Assembly: GCA_035263105.1 (NCBI GenBank)
Contig: DATFRO010000021.1
Location: 1-64,000, forward strand
Origin: DATBVX01 sp035263105
GTDB lineage: Bacteria; Pseudomonadota; Gammaproteobacteria; Steroidobacterales; Steroidobacteraceae
Length of the DNA: 64,000 nt
Direction: 5' to 3'
The notes beneath the pieces were generated by a model. The model saw only the letters and a list, made by a program, of their open reading frames with translations, made no database searches and was not told the DNA's origin. Shown here one piece after another: positions 8,874 through 17,421 of this stretch. Within the stretch, counting starts at the first letter, position 1. Every line of letters begins with the position of its first letter. The position numbers were made by a program, and so were the translations under genes.

Positions 8874-8899
8874 CCGCCAGCTCGCCGACTAGCCGCCAG
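8862..8899 (+). repeat. 19-bp perfect tandem duplication over the gshA stop
   Basis: The unit CTCGCCGACTAGCCGCCAG occurs at 8862-8880 and again at 8881-8899. The first copy contains the last gshA codons and the TAG stop; the second is non-coding. It looks like a recent slippage event without coding cost. Confidence 0.9.
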
Positions 8900-8950
8900 C
8901 TCACCGCCTGCCCGCACCACTTCGTCCCTGGGACCGGCCGTCCGCCGCAC

Positions 8951-8973
8951 TGTCCGCTGTCCGCGAGCGGACA
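8951..8973. promoter_or_regulatory. Candidate upstream activator site for the sigma-54 operon
   Basis: A perfect 16-bp palindrome TGTCCGC-GA-GCGGACA (8958-8973) is preceded by a tandem half-site TGTCCGC (8951-8957). It is ~80 bp before a -24/-12 promoter, the usual distance for a sigma-54 activator. The likely binder, by position, is the response regulator at 14204, encoded in the same gene cluster. Confidence 0.6.
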
Positions 8974-9050
8974 CTTCGCAGATGCACCGCCAATGCGCGC
9001 TTAAACCAAAAGCGCCTGCATTTCATCGTATTAGGTGCCCGCAGGCCCGG

Positions 9051-9066
9051 TGGCACGCTGGGTGCA
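9051..9066 (+). promoter_or_regulatory. Sigma-54 promoter of the exporter operon
   Basis: TGGCAC-GCTGG-GTGCA fits TGGCACG-N4-TTGCA with one mismatch and keeps the GG-N10-GC spacing. Transcription would begin near 9077, about 50 bp before the ATG at 9126. Confidence 0.7.
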
Positions 9067-9125
9067 CAAAGGTGCGCAAGCAATCGCGGGCAGTCCGTTC
9101 AGCGTCATTGCGAGGGAGGTCGGCC

Positions 9126-9380
9126 ATGTTGAGACAAGTACGCGGATCGACGCTTGTTGCGACGCTGGCCGCCGTGCTCTTCAGCTGGTGCGCGCTCGAC
9201 GCCTCCTCGGGCCATTACGGCCTGCACGCCACGTTCGACGGCGAGCAGTTCGAGCTGCGCCTGGTCCTGCCAGCGTTCTGCGTGCGAATCAGCGCCGTCA
9301 CCGTCGACGGCACGACGGATTTCCGATCGGTGTCGCTGTGCACCCTGTGCCGCGGCCCGCAGGAGCGTTCCTTGTCATGA
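9126..9380 (+). CDS. Small exported cysteine-containing protein heading an ABC exporter operon
   Basis: An 84-residue protein with an N-terminal signal (basic MLRQVR, then hydrophobic to ~residue 26). The mature part has cysteines in LPAFCVRI and in a C-terminal CTLC. A strong GGAGGT precedes the ATG. Its stop overlaps the adaptor start (ATGA at 9377-9380), so translation is coupled. I do not recognise a family. As first gene of a sigma-54 exporter operon it could be a substrate, an accessory protein or a leader peptide; none is shown. Confidence 0.7.
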   Translation: MLRQVRGSTLVATLAAVLFSWCALDASSGHYGLHATFDGEQFELRLVLPAFCVRISAVTVDGTTDFRSVSLCTLCRGPQERSLS

Positions 9381-10708
9381 AGGGGTCGATTTCACGTCTG
9401 CACAGCGACGACCGCGCCCCGGCGCGGGCGGGCGGCATCCGGGATACCTCGGCGCAGGATGTCGCAATCGACCCGCGGCCCGCGCAGCTGCGCCGGCGCA
9501 AGATCCTGATCGCAGGCGGCGCGGGCGCGCTGCTGCTGCTCGCAATCATTCTCCCGGCCGCGATCCGCTGGATGCACGCCGAGATCAGCGTGCCACGCGA
9601 GCGCGTGCGCGTGGCGACCGTGACGCGCGGTCCGTTCATCCGGGACGTGTCCGCGCAGGGAGTCGTGGTGGCCGCGGTGAGCCCGACGCTGTTCGCGCCG
9701 GCGGCCGGCAATGTCACCTATGACGTGCAGGCGGGTGATACGGTCAAGCGCGGCCAGGTGCTCGGCTCGATCGACAGCCCGCCGCTGCGCAACGAGCTGG
9801 CCCGTGAACAGGCGGCCCTCGAGAGCCAGGAAATCGCGGTCGCGCGCCAGAGCATCGAGACGCGCCGCAAGCTTCTCGCCAACCAGCAGGCGAGCGACAT
9901 GGCCGAAGTCGCAGTGCATGCCTCGGAGCGCGAGCTCAAGCGCGCCGAGGACGCCTGGGAGACGCGCGCCATCAGCCAACGCGACTTCGAGAAGGCGCGC
10001 GACGATCTCACCAAGGCGAAGCTCGATCACGAGCACGCCATTCAGAACGCGGCGCTCGAGAAAGAAAGTCTCGAGTTCGAGCTGAAGACCGCGCGGCTGG
10101 AGCGCGACCGCCAGCGCCTGACGGTCCAGGAGCTCAATCGTCGCGTCGATCAGCTGACGCTCCACTCGCCGGTCGATGGCATGGTCGGCACGCTCGCCGT
10201 CGAGCAGAAGGGAGCCGTCGCCGAGACTGCGCCGGTGATCACCGTGGTCGACATGAGCGCGTTCGAGATCGAGTTCCAGGTGCCGGAGTCCTACGCCGAT
10301 GACATCAAGCTCGGCATGCCGGCGGAAGTGAACTACGGGCAGCGCATCTATCCCGCGACCGTGACGGCGATCTCCCCGCAGGTGAAGCAGAACCAGGTCA
10401 CCGGGCGCGTGCGCTTCTCCAAGGATGTGCCGATCGGCCTGCGCCAGAACCAGCGCGTCGCCACCCGCATCGTGCTCGAGTCGCGCGAGGGCGTGCTCAA
10501 GGTCGAGCGCGGCCCGTTCGTCGACAGCGGCGGCGGGCGCGTTGCGTATCTCATCGAGGACGGCCTCGCGCGGCGCACGCCGATCACGCTCGGCGCCACC
10601 AGCATCAGCGCCGTGGAGATCGCCCAGGGATTGAAGGAAGGCGACCAGATCATCGTGTCCGGTCTCGATTCGTTCGAAAACGCCGCGGTCGTGCGCCTCA
10701 CGGACTGA
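9377..10708 (+). CDS. HlyD/MacA-family periplasmic adaptor subunit
   Basis: A 443-residue membrane-fusion protein. A single anchor lies at ~42-65 (ILIAGGAGALLLLAIILP), then a first half-lipoyl domain, a long alpha-helical hairpin (~145-255, rich in E/R/Q coiled coil), the second half-lipoyl segment (LHSPVDGMVGTLAVEQKGAVAE) and beta-barrel regions. In tripartite exporters it bridges the inner-membrane ABC pump and an outer-membrane channel. No TolC-like gene is in this operon, so an unlinked channel is presumed. Next gene begins 62 bp on. Confidence 0.92.
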   Translation: MKGSISRLHSDDRAPARAGGIRDTSAQDVAIDPRPAQLRRRKILIAGGAGALLLLAIILPAAIRWMHAEISVPRERVRVATVTRGPFIRDVSAQGVVVAAVSPTLFAPAAGNVTYDVQAGDTVKRGQVLGSIDSPPLRNELAREQAALESQEIAVARQSIETRRKLLANQQASDMAEVAVHASERELKRAEDAWETRAISQRDFEKARDDLTKAKLDHEHAIQNAALEKESLEFELKTARLERDRQRLTVQELNRRVDQLTLHSPVDGMVGTLAVEQKGAVAETAPVITVVDMSAFEIEFQVPESYADDIKLGMPAEVNYGQRIYPATVTAISPQVKQNQVTGRVRFSKDVPIGLRQNQRVATRIVLESREGVLKVERGPFVDSGGGRVAYLIEDGLARRTPITLGATSISAVEIAQGLKEGDQIIVSGLDSFENAAVVRLTD

Positions 10709-10770
10709 CGCGGCCGCTATTACGGGTCTCTTGGGTTTTTTTTCGGGTTTCTCAGCAGAAGGATCGTTCC

Positions 10771-11493
10771 ATGCTCGAAATGCAACACATCAGCAAGGTC
10801 TACCGCACGGAGCTCATCGAGACGCACGCGCTGCGCGATTTCAGCCTCAAGGTCGAGGAGGGCGAGTTCGTCGCCGTCACCGGCCCTTCGGGTTCCGGCA
10901 AGACCACGTTCCTCAACATCGCGGGACTCCTCGAGACCTTCGATACCGGCACCTACCGGCTCGACGGCGAGAGCGTGAACGATCTCGACGACGATGCGCG
11001 CTCGCGCATCCGCAACCAGAAGATCGGTTTCATCTTCCAGAGCTTCAACCTGATTCCGGACCTGGACCTGTTCGACAACGTCGACGTGCCGCTGCGCTAC
11101 CGCGGACTGAATGCCGCCGAGCGCAAACGCCGCATCACCCAGTCGCTGGAGCTCGTGGGCCTCGCCTCGCGCATGCGCCATGTGCCTGCACAGCTTTCGG
11201 GTGGCCAGCAGCAGCGCGTGGCGATCGCGCGAGCGCTCGCCGGTGAGCCGCGCTTCCTGCTCGCGGACGAGCCCACCGGGAACCTGGACTCGCTGATGGC
11301 GCGCCAGGTGCTCGACCTGCTCGAGGAGATCAATCGCGGCGGCACCACCGTCGTGATGGTGACGCATGACGCGGAGCTCGCGCGCCGCGCGCATCGCAAC
11401 GTACACGTGATGGACGGCAAGGTCACGGACTTCCAGCCGTACGAAGGCCGCCCGATCGGCGCCGGCACGGCGGGTCGCGCCGCGCTCGCATAA
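10771..11493 (+). CDS. ABC exporter ATP-binding protein (MacB/LolD type)
   Basis: A 240-residue ATPase with Walker A GPSGSGKTT (~residue 40), Q-loop QSFNLIPDLDLFDNV, signature LSGGQQQR (~143), Walker B FLLADEPTGNLDS and switch His in VTHDAE. This is the LolD/MacB type that drives mechanotransmission permeases rather than substrate translocation across the membrane. It would form a complex with the two following permeases and the preceding adaptor. Confidence 0.96.
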   Translation: MLEMQHISKVYRTELIETHALRDFSLKVEEGEFVAVTGPSGSGKTTFLNIAGLLETFDTGTYRLDGESVNDLDDDARSRIRNQKIGFIFQSFNLIPDLDLFDNVDVPLRYRGLNAAERKRRITQSLELVGLASRMRHVPAQLSGGQQQRVAIARALAGEPRFLLADEPTGNLDSLMARQVLDLLEEINRGGTTVVMVTHDAELARRAHRNVHVMDGKVTDFQPYEGRPIGAGTAGRAALA

Positions 11494-11510
11494 CGGAACG
11501 GGAGAGGGGA

Positions 11511-12833
11511 ATGTTCGGTTATCACCTGCGGCTGGGGCTCAAGAGCCTGCGGCGCAACCCGGTGCTCACGGTCCTGATGATCGGCGCGATCGCGCTCGGC
11601 ATCGCCGTGTGCCTCACGACGCTCAACGTCTACAGCATGGTCTCGGGCAATCCGCTCGCCTCGCGCAACGACGTGGTGTACGCGGTGCAGATGGACGGGT
11701 GGGACGTCACTGAGCCGTGGAACAAGGACCACCCGACCTACGCGCCGTGGGAGCTCACCTTCCGCGATGCGCAGGCGGTGTACGAGTCGAACATTCCCGA
11801 TCGCAAGGTGATCATGCGCAAGGGCGCGTTCGTGCTCGGCAGCTCGGATGAGAAGAGCGAGGCCAAGCCCTACATCGTCGAGGCGCGCCTCACCACGCCC
11901 GATTTCTTCTCGATGTTCGCGGTGCCGTTCAAGTTCGGCGCCGGCTGGGATGCAGAGGCTGAGCGCAGTGCCGAGCCGGTGATCGTGCTCGGCGATAAGG
12001 CGAACGAGAAGATGTTCGGCGGCGCGGACAGCGTCGGCAAGACCGTCAAACTCGACGACAAGGAATACAAGGTGCTCGGCGTGCTCGATCACTGGAGCCC
12101 GGTGCCGAAGTTCTACGACCTGAACAACGGCAGCCTCGATGAGCCGGAGGACGTGTTCATTCCCTACAGCCGCGGCGAGCTGCTCGAGGTGGTCTCGGCG
12201 GGCAACGTCAACTGCTGGAAGCCTGAGCCGATCGATTCGTTCCGTGCGTTCCTCGCCTCGGAGTGCGTCTGGATCCAGAGCTGGGTCGAGCTGCGCACGC
12301 CCGCGAAGGTCGAGGCGTTCAAGTCGTTCCTCGACGGCTACGTCGCCGAGCAGAAGAAGCTCGGCCGCTTCTCTCGCCCGCTCAACAACAAGCTGAGCAA
12401 AGTGAGCGAGTGGCTGCAGCTCAACGAAGTGGTCGAGAAGGACAACAGCGTCCTGCTCGGCATCTCCTTCATGTTCCTGGCCGTGTGCCTGCTCAATACG
12501 GTAGGCCTGCTGCTCGCCAAGTTCTCGGGCAAGGTGGGTGTCGTCAGCCTGCATCGAGCGCTCGGCGCGAGCCGCAAGATGATCTTCCGCCAGCACCTGG
12601 TGGAGGTCTCTATGGTCGGCGTGGTCGGCGGACTGCTCGGCATCGGCATGGGGTGGCTGCTGCTCCTGGCGCTGCGACAGCTCTACAACAGCTACGAAGC
12701 GGTGACCCATCTCGACTGGACGATCGGGTTGATCGCTCTCGGCATCGCGCTCGTCGCCGGGATCCTCGCGGGCCTGTATCCGACCTGGCGCATCTGCCGG
12801 GTGCAACCGGCACCGCACCTCAAGACGCAATGA
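11511..12833 (+). CDS. MacB/FtsX-type ABC permease, first copy
   Basis: A 440-residue permease. One membrane segment at ~20-42, a large periplasmic MacB-PCD-like domain (~45-310), then three C-terminal membrane segments (~318-340, ~365-390, ~402-425) ending in LAGLYPTWRICRVQPAPHLKTQ. A GGGAGAGGGGA site precedes the ATG. With the next gene it probably forms a heterodimer. The ATPase is a separate protein, unlike true MacB. Confidence 0.93.
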   Translation: MFGYHLRLGLKSLRRNPVLTVLMIGAIALGIAVCLTTLNVYSMVSGNPLASRNDVVYAVQMDGWDVTEPWNKDHPTYAPWELTFRDAQAVYESNIPDRKVIMRKGAFVLGSSDEKSEAKPYIVEARLTTPDFFSMFAVPFKFGAGWDAEAERSAEPVIVLGDKANEKMFGGADSVGKTVKLDDKEYKVLGVLDHWSPVPKFYDLNNGSLDEPEDVFIPYSRGELLEVVSAGNVNCWKPEPIDSFRAFLASECVWIQSWVELRTPAKVEAFKSFLDGYVAEQKKLGRFSRPLNNKLSKVSEWLQLNEVVEKDNSVLLGISFMFLAVCLLNTVGLLLAKFSGKVGVVSLHRALGASRKMIFRQHLVEVSMVGVVGGLLGIGMGWLLLLALRQLYNSYEAVTHLDWTIGLIALGIALVAGILAGLYPTWRICRVQPAPHLKTQ

Positions 12834-12846
12834 CGGAGTCGTAGTC

Positions 12847-14058
12847 ATGGAAATTCGTCCCATCATCAGCGCGATGCTCCGCAACCGCACCGGCGCTGTT
12901 CTCGTGGCGCTGCAGATCGCGATCACCCTCGCGGTCGTGACCAATGCGCTCTTCATCATCAACCAGCGCCTGGAGAAGATCGGCCGCCCGTCCGGCATGG
13001 ATACCGAGAACCTGATCTTCGTGCAGAGCTACGGCTACCGGCCCGATTACAACCACAAGGTCACGATCGAAGAAGACCTGGCGATGATTCGCGCCATGCC
13101 CGGTGTGGTCTCGGCCTCGACCATCACCGGTATTCCCCTCAGTGGCGGCGGCAGCTCCACGAGCTACAAGGCAACGTCCGTCAAGACCTCGCCCGACGTT
13201 CCCGGCAACTATTACGAGATCGACGAGCACGGCGTGGACACGCTTGGCGTCAAGCTCGTGGCGGGACGCACGTTCAGCAAGGATATCGTGCGCTTCGACG
13301 ACAACCGCACCAACACCGCGTTCGTGCCGGAAATCATCGTGACGCGCGACATGGCGAAGGCGCTCTTCGGCACCGACGAGAATGCTGTGGGCAAGCAGGT
13401 CTGGGACAACCTCGGCCAGTCGGCGACGATTGTGGGAGTCATCGATCACATGCTCGGGGCCTGGGTCGGCTGGGACAAACTGGCGCAGGTCGTGTTCCAC
13501 CCGGTCGTGCAGCCGCCGCCCTTCGTCCGTTACGCGGTGCGGGCCGAGCCCGGCCGGCGTGACGCGCTCATCGCCGAGCTCGAGAAGAAACTCACCGATT
13601 CCAACCCGACGCGCGTGATCAGCTGGGTCCGGCCGCACACCTATTACATCGAGCGCAGCTACAAGCCCGATAAGCGCATGGCAGTGCTCCTCAGCGTCGC
13701 GATCGTGCTGCTGGTGACGATGACCACGCTCGGGATCGTCGGCCTCGCGAGCTTCACGGTGAACGCACGCACCAAGCAGATCGGCACGCGCCGCGCGGTC
13801 GGCGCGCGCAAGCTCGACATCCTGCGTTACTTCATGGTGGAGAACTGGATCCTGACCACGGCGGGCCTCGCGGTCGGCTGCATCCTCGCGTACGTCGTCA
13901 GCTACTGGCTGAGCACCGCGTACTCGCTGCCCATGCTCAAGCTGAGCTACCCGGTGCTGGCGATTCCCTGCATGTGGATCCTCGGGCAGCTCGCGGTACT
14001 CGTCCCAGCGCGCCGCGCCGCGGCCGTCCCGCCCGCGGTGGCGACACGCACCGTGTAA
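12847..14058 (+). CDS. MacB/FtsX-type ABC permease, second copy
   Basis: A 403-residue paralogue of the previous permease with the same layout: N-terminal membrane helix (~12-35), periplasmic domain, three helices at the end, and PARRAAAVPPAVATRTV at the C-terminus. It is 13 bp downstream and should be the other half of the permease dimer. The large periplasmic domains have diverged, which suggests distinct roles towards adaptor or substrate. Confidence 0.93.
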   Translation: MEIRPIISAMLRNRTGAVLVALQIAITLAVVTNALFIINQRLEKIGRPSGMDTENLIFVQSYGYRPDYNHKVTIEEDLAMIRAMPGVVSASTITGIPLSGGGSSTSYKATSVKTSPDVPGNYYEIDEHGVDTLGVKLVAGRTFSKDIVRFDDNRTNTAFVPEIIVTRDMAKALFGTDENAVGKQVWDNLGQSATIVGVIDHMLGAWVGWDKLAQVVFHPVVQPPPFVRYAVRAEPGRRDALIAELEKKLTDSNPTRVISWVRPHTYYIERSYKPDKRMAVLLSVAIVLLVTMTTLGIVGLASFTVNARTKQIGTRRAVGARKLDILRYFMVENWILTTAGLAVGCILAYVVSYWLSTAYSLPMLKLSYPVLAIPCMWILGQLAVLVPARRAAAVPPAVATRTV

Positions 14059-14203
14059 GATTGCAACGCGGACGCCCGGTGCCGCATCCAAAGGGGGTAC
14101 GAATGACCTGCGCCTGGGGATCGTGCCGCCGCTACGTTCCGACTGTTCATCGAAGCGCTCCGCCGACCCGGCGCACGGAGCGCTGAGCGCACGCGTCCCG
14201 CGC

Positions 14204-15547
14204 ATGCCCACGGTTCTCCTGATCGACGACAACCCCGCGGTGCGCACGGCGCTCGAAGTGCTGTTATCGCTCCAGGGCCTGGGCGTGGTGGAAGCCTCCA
14301 ATCCCGACGAAGGCCTGCACCTGCTCGCGCAGGCGGACGTCGATCTCGTCATCCAGGACATGAACTTCCGGCGCGAGGCGACCTCGGGCCAGGAGGGCAT
14401 CGAGCTCTTTCACCGCATCCGCAAGCTCACCCCGGACGTACCGATCATCCTGTTGACCGCGTGGACGCATCTCGAGACCGCGGTGGACCTGGTCAAGGCG
14501 GGCGCCGCCGACTACCTCTCCAAGCCCTGGGACGATGCGCGGCTGCTGACGACGGTGCGCAATCTCCTGCAGCTGCGCTCGGCGATCCTGGAGAAGCAGG
14601 CACTGGCGCGCAGCCGGCGCGAAGTGCGCGACGGGCTCAAGGAGCGCTTCGACCTGCGCGGCGTCATCTACGACAGCGACGCGATGCACGAGCTCCTCGT
14701 CACCGCGACGCAGGTTGCGCCCGCCGAAGTGCCGGTGCTGATCACGGGCCCCAACGGCGCCGGCAAGGAAGTGCTGGCAGACATCATCCAGGCGAACTCC
14801 GCGTGTGCAGATGGGCCCTTCATCAAGGTGAATGTCGGCGCGCTGCCCGGCGAGCTCATGGAGAGCGAGTTGTTCGGCGCCGAGGCGGGCGCGTACACCG
14901 GTGCGGCCAAGACGCGCCAGGGACGCTTCGAAGCCGCGGACGGCGGCACCTTGTTTCTCGATGAGATCGGCAATCTCTCGATGGCGGGGCAGGCGAAGCT
15001 CCTGCGCGTTCTGCAGACCGGGGAGTTCGAGCGGCTCGGATCGAGCGTGACCCGGCGCGTGCGGGTGCGCGTGTTGAGCGCGACCAATGCGGACCTGCGC
15101 ACCGCGATTCGCGAAGGCCGCTTTCGCGAGGACCTCTTCTATCGGCTCAACGTCATCGAGCTCAAGGTGCCGCCGCTCGCGGCGCGCCGCGATGACATCG
15201 TGCCGCTGGCGCGCCACTTCCTGGAGCCCGGCTTCGTGCTGGACGAATCGGCCGCCAAGGCGCTGCGCAGCTACCCGTGGCCGGGCAACATTCGTGAGCT
15301 GCGCAACGTCATCCGGCGCGCCTGCCTGCTCGCACCGGACCGCGTGATCCGCATCGCTGTCCTCGGACTGCCGGAACACGCCGCCGAGGCGCGGGTCGTC
15401 GAGCGCGAGCCCGACCGGCAGGATATCGAGCAGGCACTGGAACGCTCGAGCGGCATCGTGGCGCGCGCCGCGCGCGACCTCGGGCTCAGCCGCCAGGCAC
15501 TCTACCGCCGCATGGAGAAACTCGGCATCCGCGAGAAGAGCGGCTGA
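14204..15547 (+). CDS. Sigma-54-dependent response regulator (NtrC family)
   Basis: A 447-residue protein: receiver domain (1-~120, phosphorylatable D52 in IQDMNF), AAA+ domain (~150-385) with GPNGAGKE Walker A and GAYTGA in place of GAFTGA, the loop that contacts sigma-54, and a Fis-type helix-turn-helix at the end (VARAARDLGLSRQALYRRMEK). The F-to-Y change in this loop occurs in active members. Start ATG 14204 fits the receiver domain; a GTG at 14123 would add 27 residues. It is likely phosphorylated by the next gene's kinase and likely activates the promoter at 9051. Confidence 0.93.
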   Translation: MPTVLLIDDNPAVRTALEVLLSLQGLGVVEASNPDEGLHLLAQADVDLVIQDMNFRREATSGQEGIELFHRIRKLTPDVPIILLTAWTHLETAVDLVKAGAADYLSKPWDDARLLTTVRNLLQLRSAILEKQALARSRREVRDGLKERFDLRGVIYDSDAMHELLVTATQVAPAEVPVLITGPNGAGKEVLADIIQANSACADGPFIKVNVGALPGELMESELFGAEAGAYTGAAKTRQGRFEAADGGTLFLDEIGNLSMAGQAKLLRVLQTGEFERLGSSVTRRVRVRVLSATNADLRTAIREGRFREDLFYRLNVIELKVPPLAARRDDIVPLARHFLEPGFVLDESAAKALRSYPWPGNIRELRNVIRRACLLAPDRVIRIAVLGLPEHAAEARVVEREPDRQDIEQALERSSGIVARAARDLGLSRQALYRRMEKLGIREKSG

Positions 15548-15595
15548 GCCGCGCGACAGGTCGCCCCAGCGCGACCTGCACACTAAACTTCCCGC

Positions 15596-16927
15596 ATGGC
15601 CCGCTTCTCGCTCGAGGGCAAGGTGGCGTTGCTGAGCGTCACCTGCGCCAGCCTGACAGCCGTTCTCGCCCTGGCGCTGGAGCGCGCCTTCAGCCTGCCG
15701 TGGCTGAGCCTGCTACTCGCCCTCGTCATTGCCGTGCCGCTGATCACCCTCGTGTCGCGGCGCTTTGCCAGGCCGATGCGCACGACGCTGCATGCCGTGG
15801 CGGATGGGGTTTCGAGCCTCAAGGACAACGACTTCAGCATCAGCATCGCCGGCGGCCGGCGCGACGAGCTCGGCGAACTGGTCAACGCCTACAACAGTCT
15901 CGGCACCATCCTGCGCGATGAGCGCCAGGACCTGTTCCAGCGCGAGCTGCTGCTCGATACGGTGATCCAGAGCACGCCGCTCGCGCTGGTGCTGACCAAC
16001 AACTCCGGGCGCGTGCTCTACAGCAATCTCGCCGCCCGCCAGTTGTTTCACGCCGGACGCAAGCTCGAGGGGCTGGAGCTCAGGGTGCTGCTCGAGCAGG
16101 CGCCGGCGGCGTTGCGGGAGGCGTTCTCGGCCGAGCGCGATACGTTGTTCACGGTGCCGATCAGCGGCGAGCCCGAAATCTTCCACCTGTCGCGTCGCGG
16201 CTTCCTGCTCAACGGCAACCCGCACCAGCTCCACCTGCTCAAGCAGCTGACGCGCGAGCTCAACGCACAGGAAGTGGCGACCTGGAAGAAAGTGATCCGC
16301 GTCATCGCGCACGAGCTCAACAATTCGCTCGCGCCCATTTCATCGCTCGCCCATTCCGGGCAACAGCTGGCGCGCGCGCCGCAGGGTGACAAGCTGGAAC
16401 GCGTGTTTGCGACCATCGAGGAGCGCGCCGCGCACCTCAAGACCTTCATCGACGGCTATGCCCGCTTCGCCAAGCTCCCGCAGCCGCGGATCGTTGCCGT
16501 GGACTGGAGGAACTTCCTGGAGCTCCTGTCGGCGGCGGTGCCGTTTCGTATCGAGGGCGAGGTGCCGCGCGAGGCGGCGGAGTTCGATACCGCACAGCTC
16601 CAGCAGGTGCTGATCAACCTGCTGAAGAACGCGCACGAGTCCGGCTCACCGCCGGAGGAGGTGCGCATCGCCATCGAGGCAGGGACCAACATCTGGCAGC
16701 TCACGGTGCTCGATCGCGGCTCCGGGATGTCGGATGCGGTATTACGTAATGCATTGCTGCCGTTCTATTCCACCAAGCCGACCGGGACGGGGCTCGGGCT
16801 CACCCTGAGCCGGGAGGTCCTGGAAGCGCACGGGGGGCGGATTACGCTGGCGAATCGGGAGGGGGGCGGGTTGGCGGTGGCGCTCTGGTTGCCCCGCTCC
16901 GGAGCCGCTGCCGGAGCTTGTGGATGA
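15596..16927 (+). CDS. NtrY-like sensor histidine kinase
   Basis: A 443-residue kinase. Two hydrophobic segments near residues 8-55 with almost no periplasmic loop, so it may sense in the membrane or cytosol; HAMP-like region (~58-110), PAS domain (~120-215, IQSTPLALVLTNNSGRVLYSN), H-box VIAHELNNSLAPI with H239, and a HATPase domain with LLKNAHESG, DRGSGM, and GTGLGLTLS. Located 48 bp after the sigma-54 regulator, so they should be a pair. Sensor kinases with this H-box commonly pair with NtrC-family regulators. Confidence 0.92.
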   Translation: MARFSLEGKVALLSVTCASLTAVLALALERAFSLPWLSLLLALVIAVPLITLVSRRFARPMRTTLHAVADGVSSLKDNDFSISIAGGRRDELGELVNAYNSLGTILRDERQDLFQRELLLDTVIQSTPLALVLTNNSGRVLYSNLAARQLFHAGRKLEGLELRVLLEQAPAALREAFSAERDTLFTVPISGEPEIFHLSRRGFLLNGNPHQLHLLKQLTRELNAQEVATWKKVIRVIAHELNNSLAPISSLAHSGQQLARAPQGDKLERVFATIEERAAHLKTFIDGYARFAKLPQPRIVAVDWRNFLELLSAAVPFRIEGEVPREAAEFDTAQLQQVLINLLKNAHESGSPPEEVRIAIEAGTNIWQLTVLDRGSGMSDAVLRNALLPFYSTKPTGTGLGLTLSREVLEAHGGRITLANREGGGLAVALWLPRSGAAAGACG

Positions 16928-17089
16928 ACCCTGAGCAACTCTCGCCGGGGACCGCGGCTCTTTAACATATTGTTCGACTTCACTTATTCACGGAACCGTC
17001 ATCGATCTATCTCAGATAATTAACTGGATTTTCACAACCACCGGCTTAGAATCCTCCGCGCAAAAGTAGAAAGAACAAGGCCGCTACGG

Positions 17090-17296
17090 ATGAAAATAAC
17101 AGTGAGCGGCGGTCTCGTCAGAATCGCAGGTAATGCGGAAGTCGCGGCGAACGAAGCGCTCGCCGAAAGCCTTCCCGTCGATGAAACCCGGCGCACTGAC
17201 GTGACCGCAGGTTGGGATCCCTACCAGGTATGGCTCACGCGCGTGAAGGCACCGCGTGAGGCGCGTGACCAGGAACTGTCCGAACCGACGCCCTGA
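17090..17296 (+). CDS. Small hypothetical protein
   Basis: A 68-residue soluble protein beginning MKITVSGGLVRIAGNAEVAANEALAE, with an acidic middle and no signal or membrane segment. The 160 bp before it are notably AT-richer than the surroundings, compatible with a promoter, but no clean -35/-10 pair is visible. No family recognised. Confidence 0.5.
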   Translation: MKITVSGGLVRIAGNAEVAANEALAESLPVDETRRTDVTAGWDPYQVWLTRVKAPREARDQELSEPTP

Positions 17297-17355
17297 GACG
17301 GGCGTCTCTGCCGACACAGCCTGATCAAGCATTTGCACCGCCGCCACGGAGGCCG

Positions 17356-17377
17356 GCGGACACGTGCGCTTGTCCGT
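17356..17377. repeat. Inverted GCGGACA / TGTCCGT heptamers
   Basis: GCGGACA (17356-17362) and TGTCCGT (17371-17377) are separated by 8 bp, 45 bp before the GGDEF pair. The same heptamer forms the candidate activator site at 8958, but here the two halves point the other way. It might bind a regulator or form a small hairpin. Confidence 0.35.
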
Positions 17378-17421
17378 AGCAGGTCCGACCGCTACCGTAC
17401 GGGCCGCCGCCCAACGGAGCG

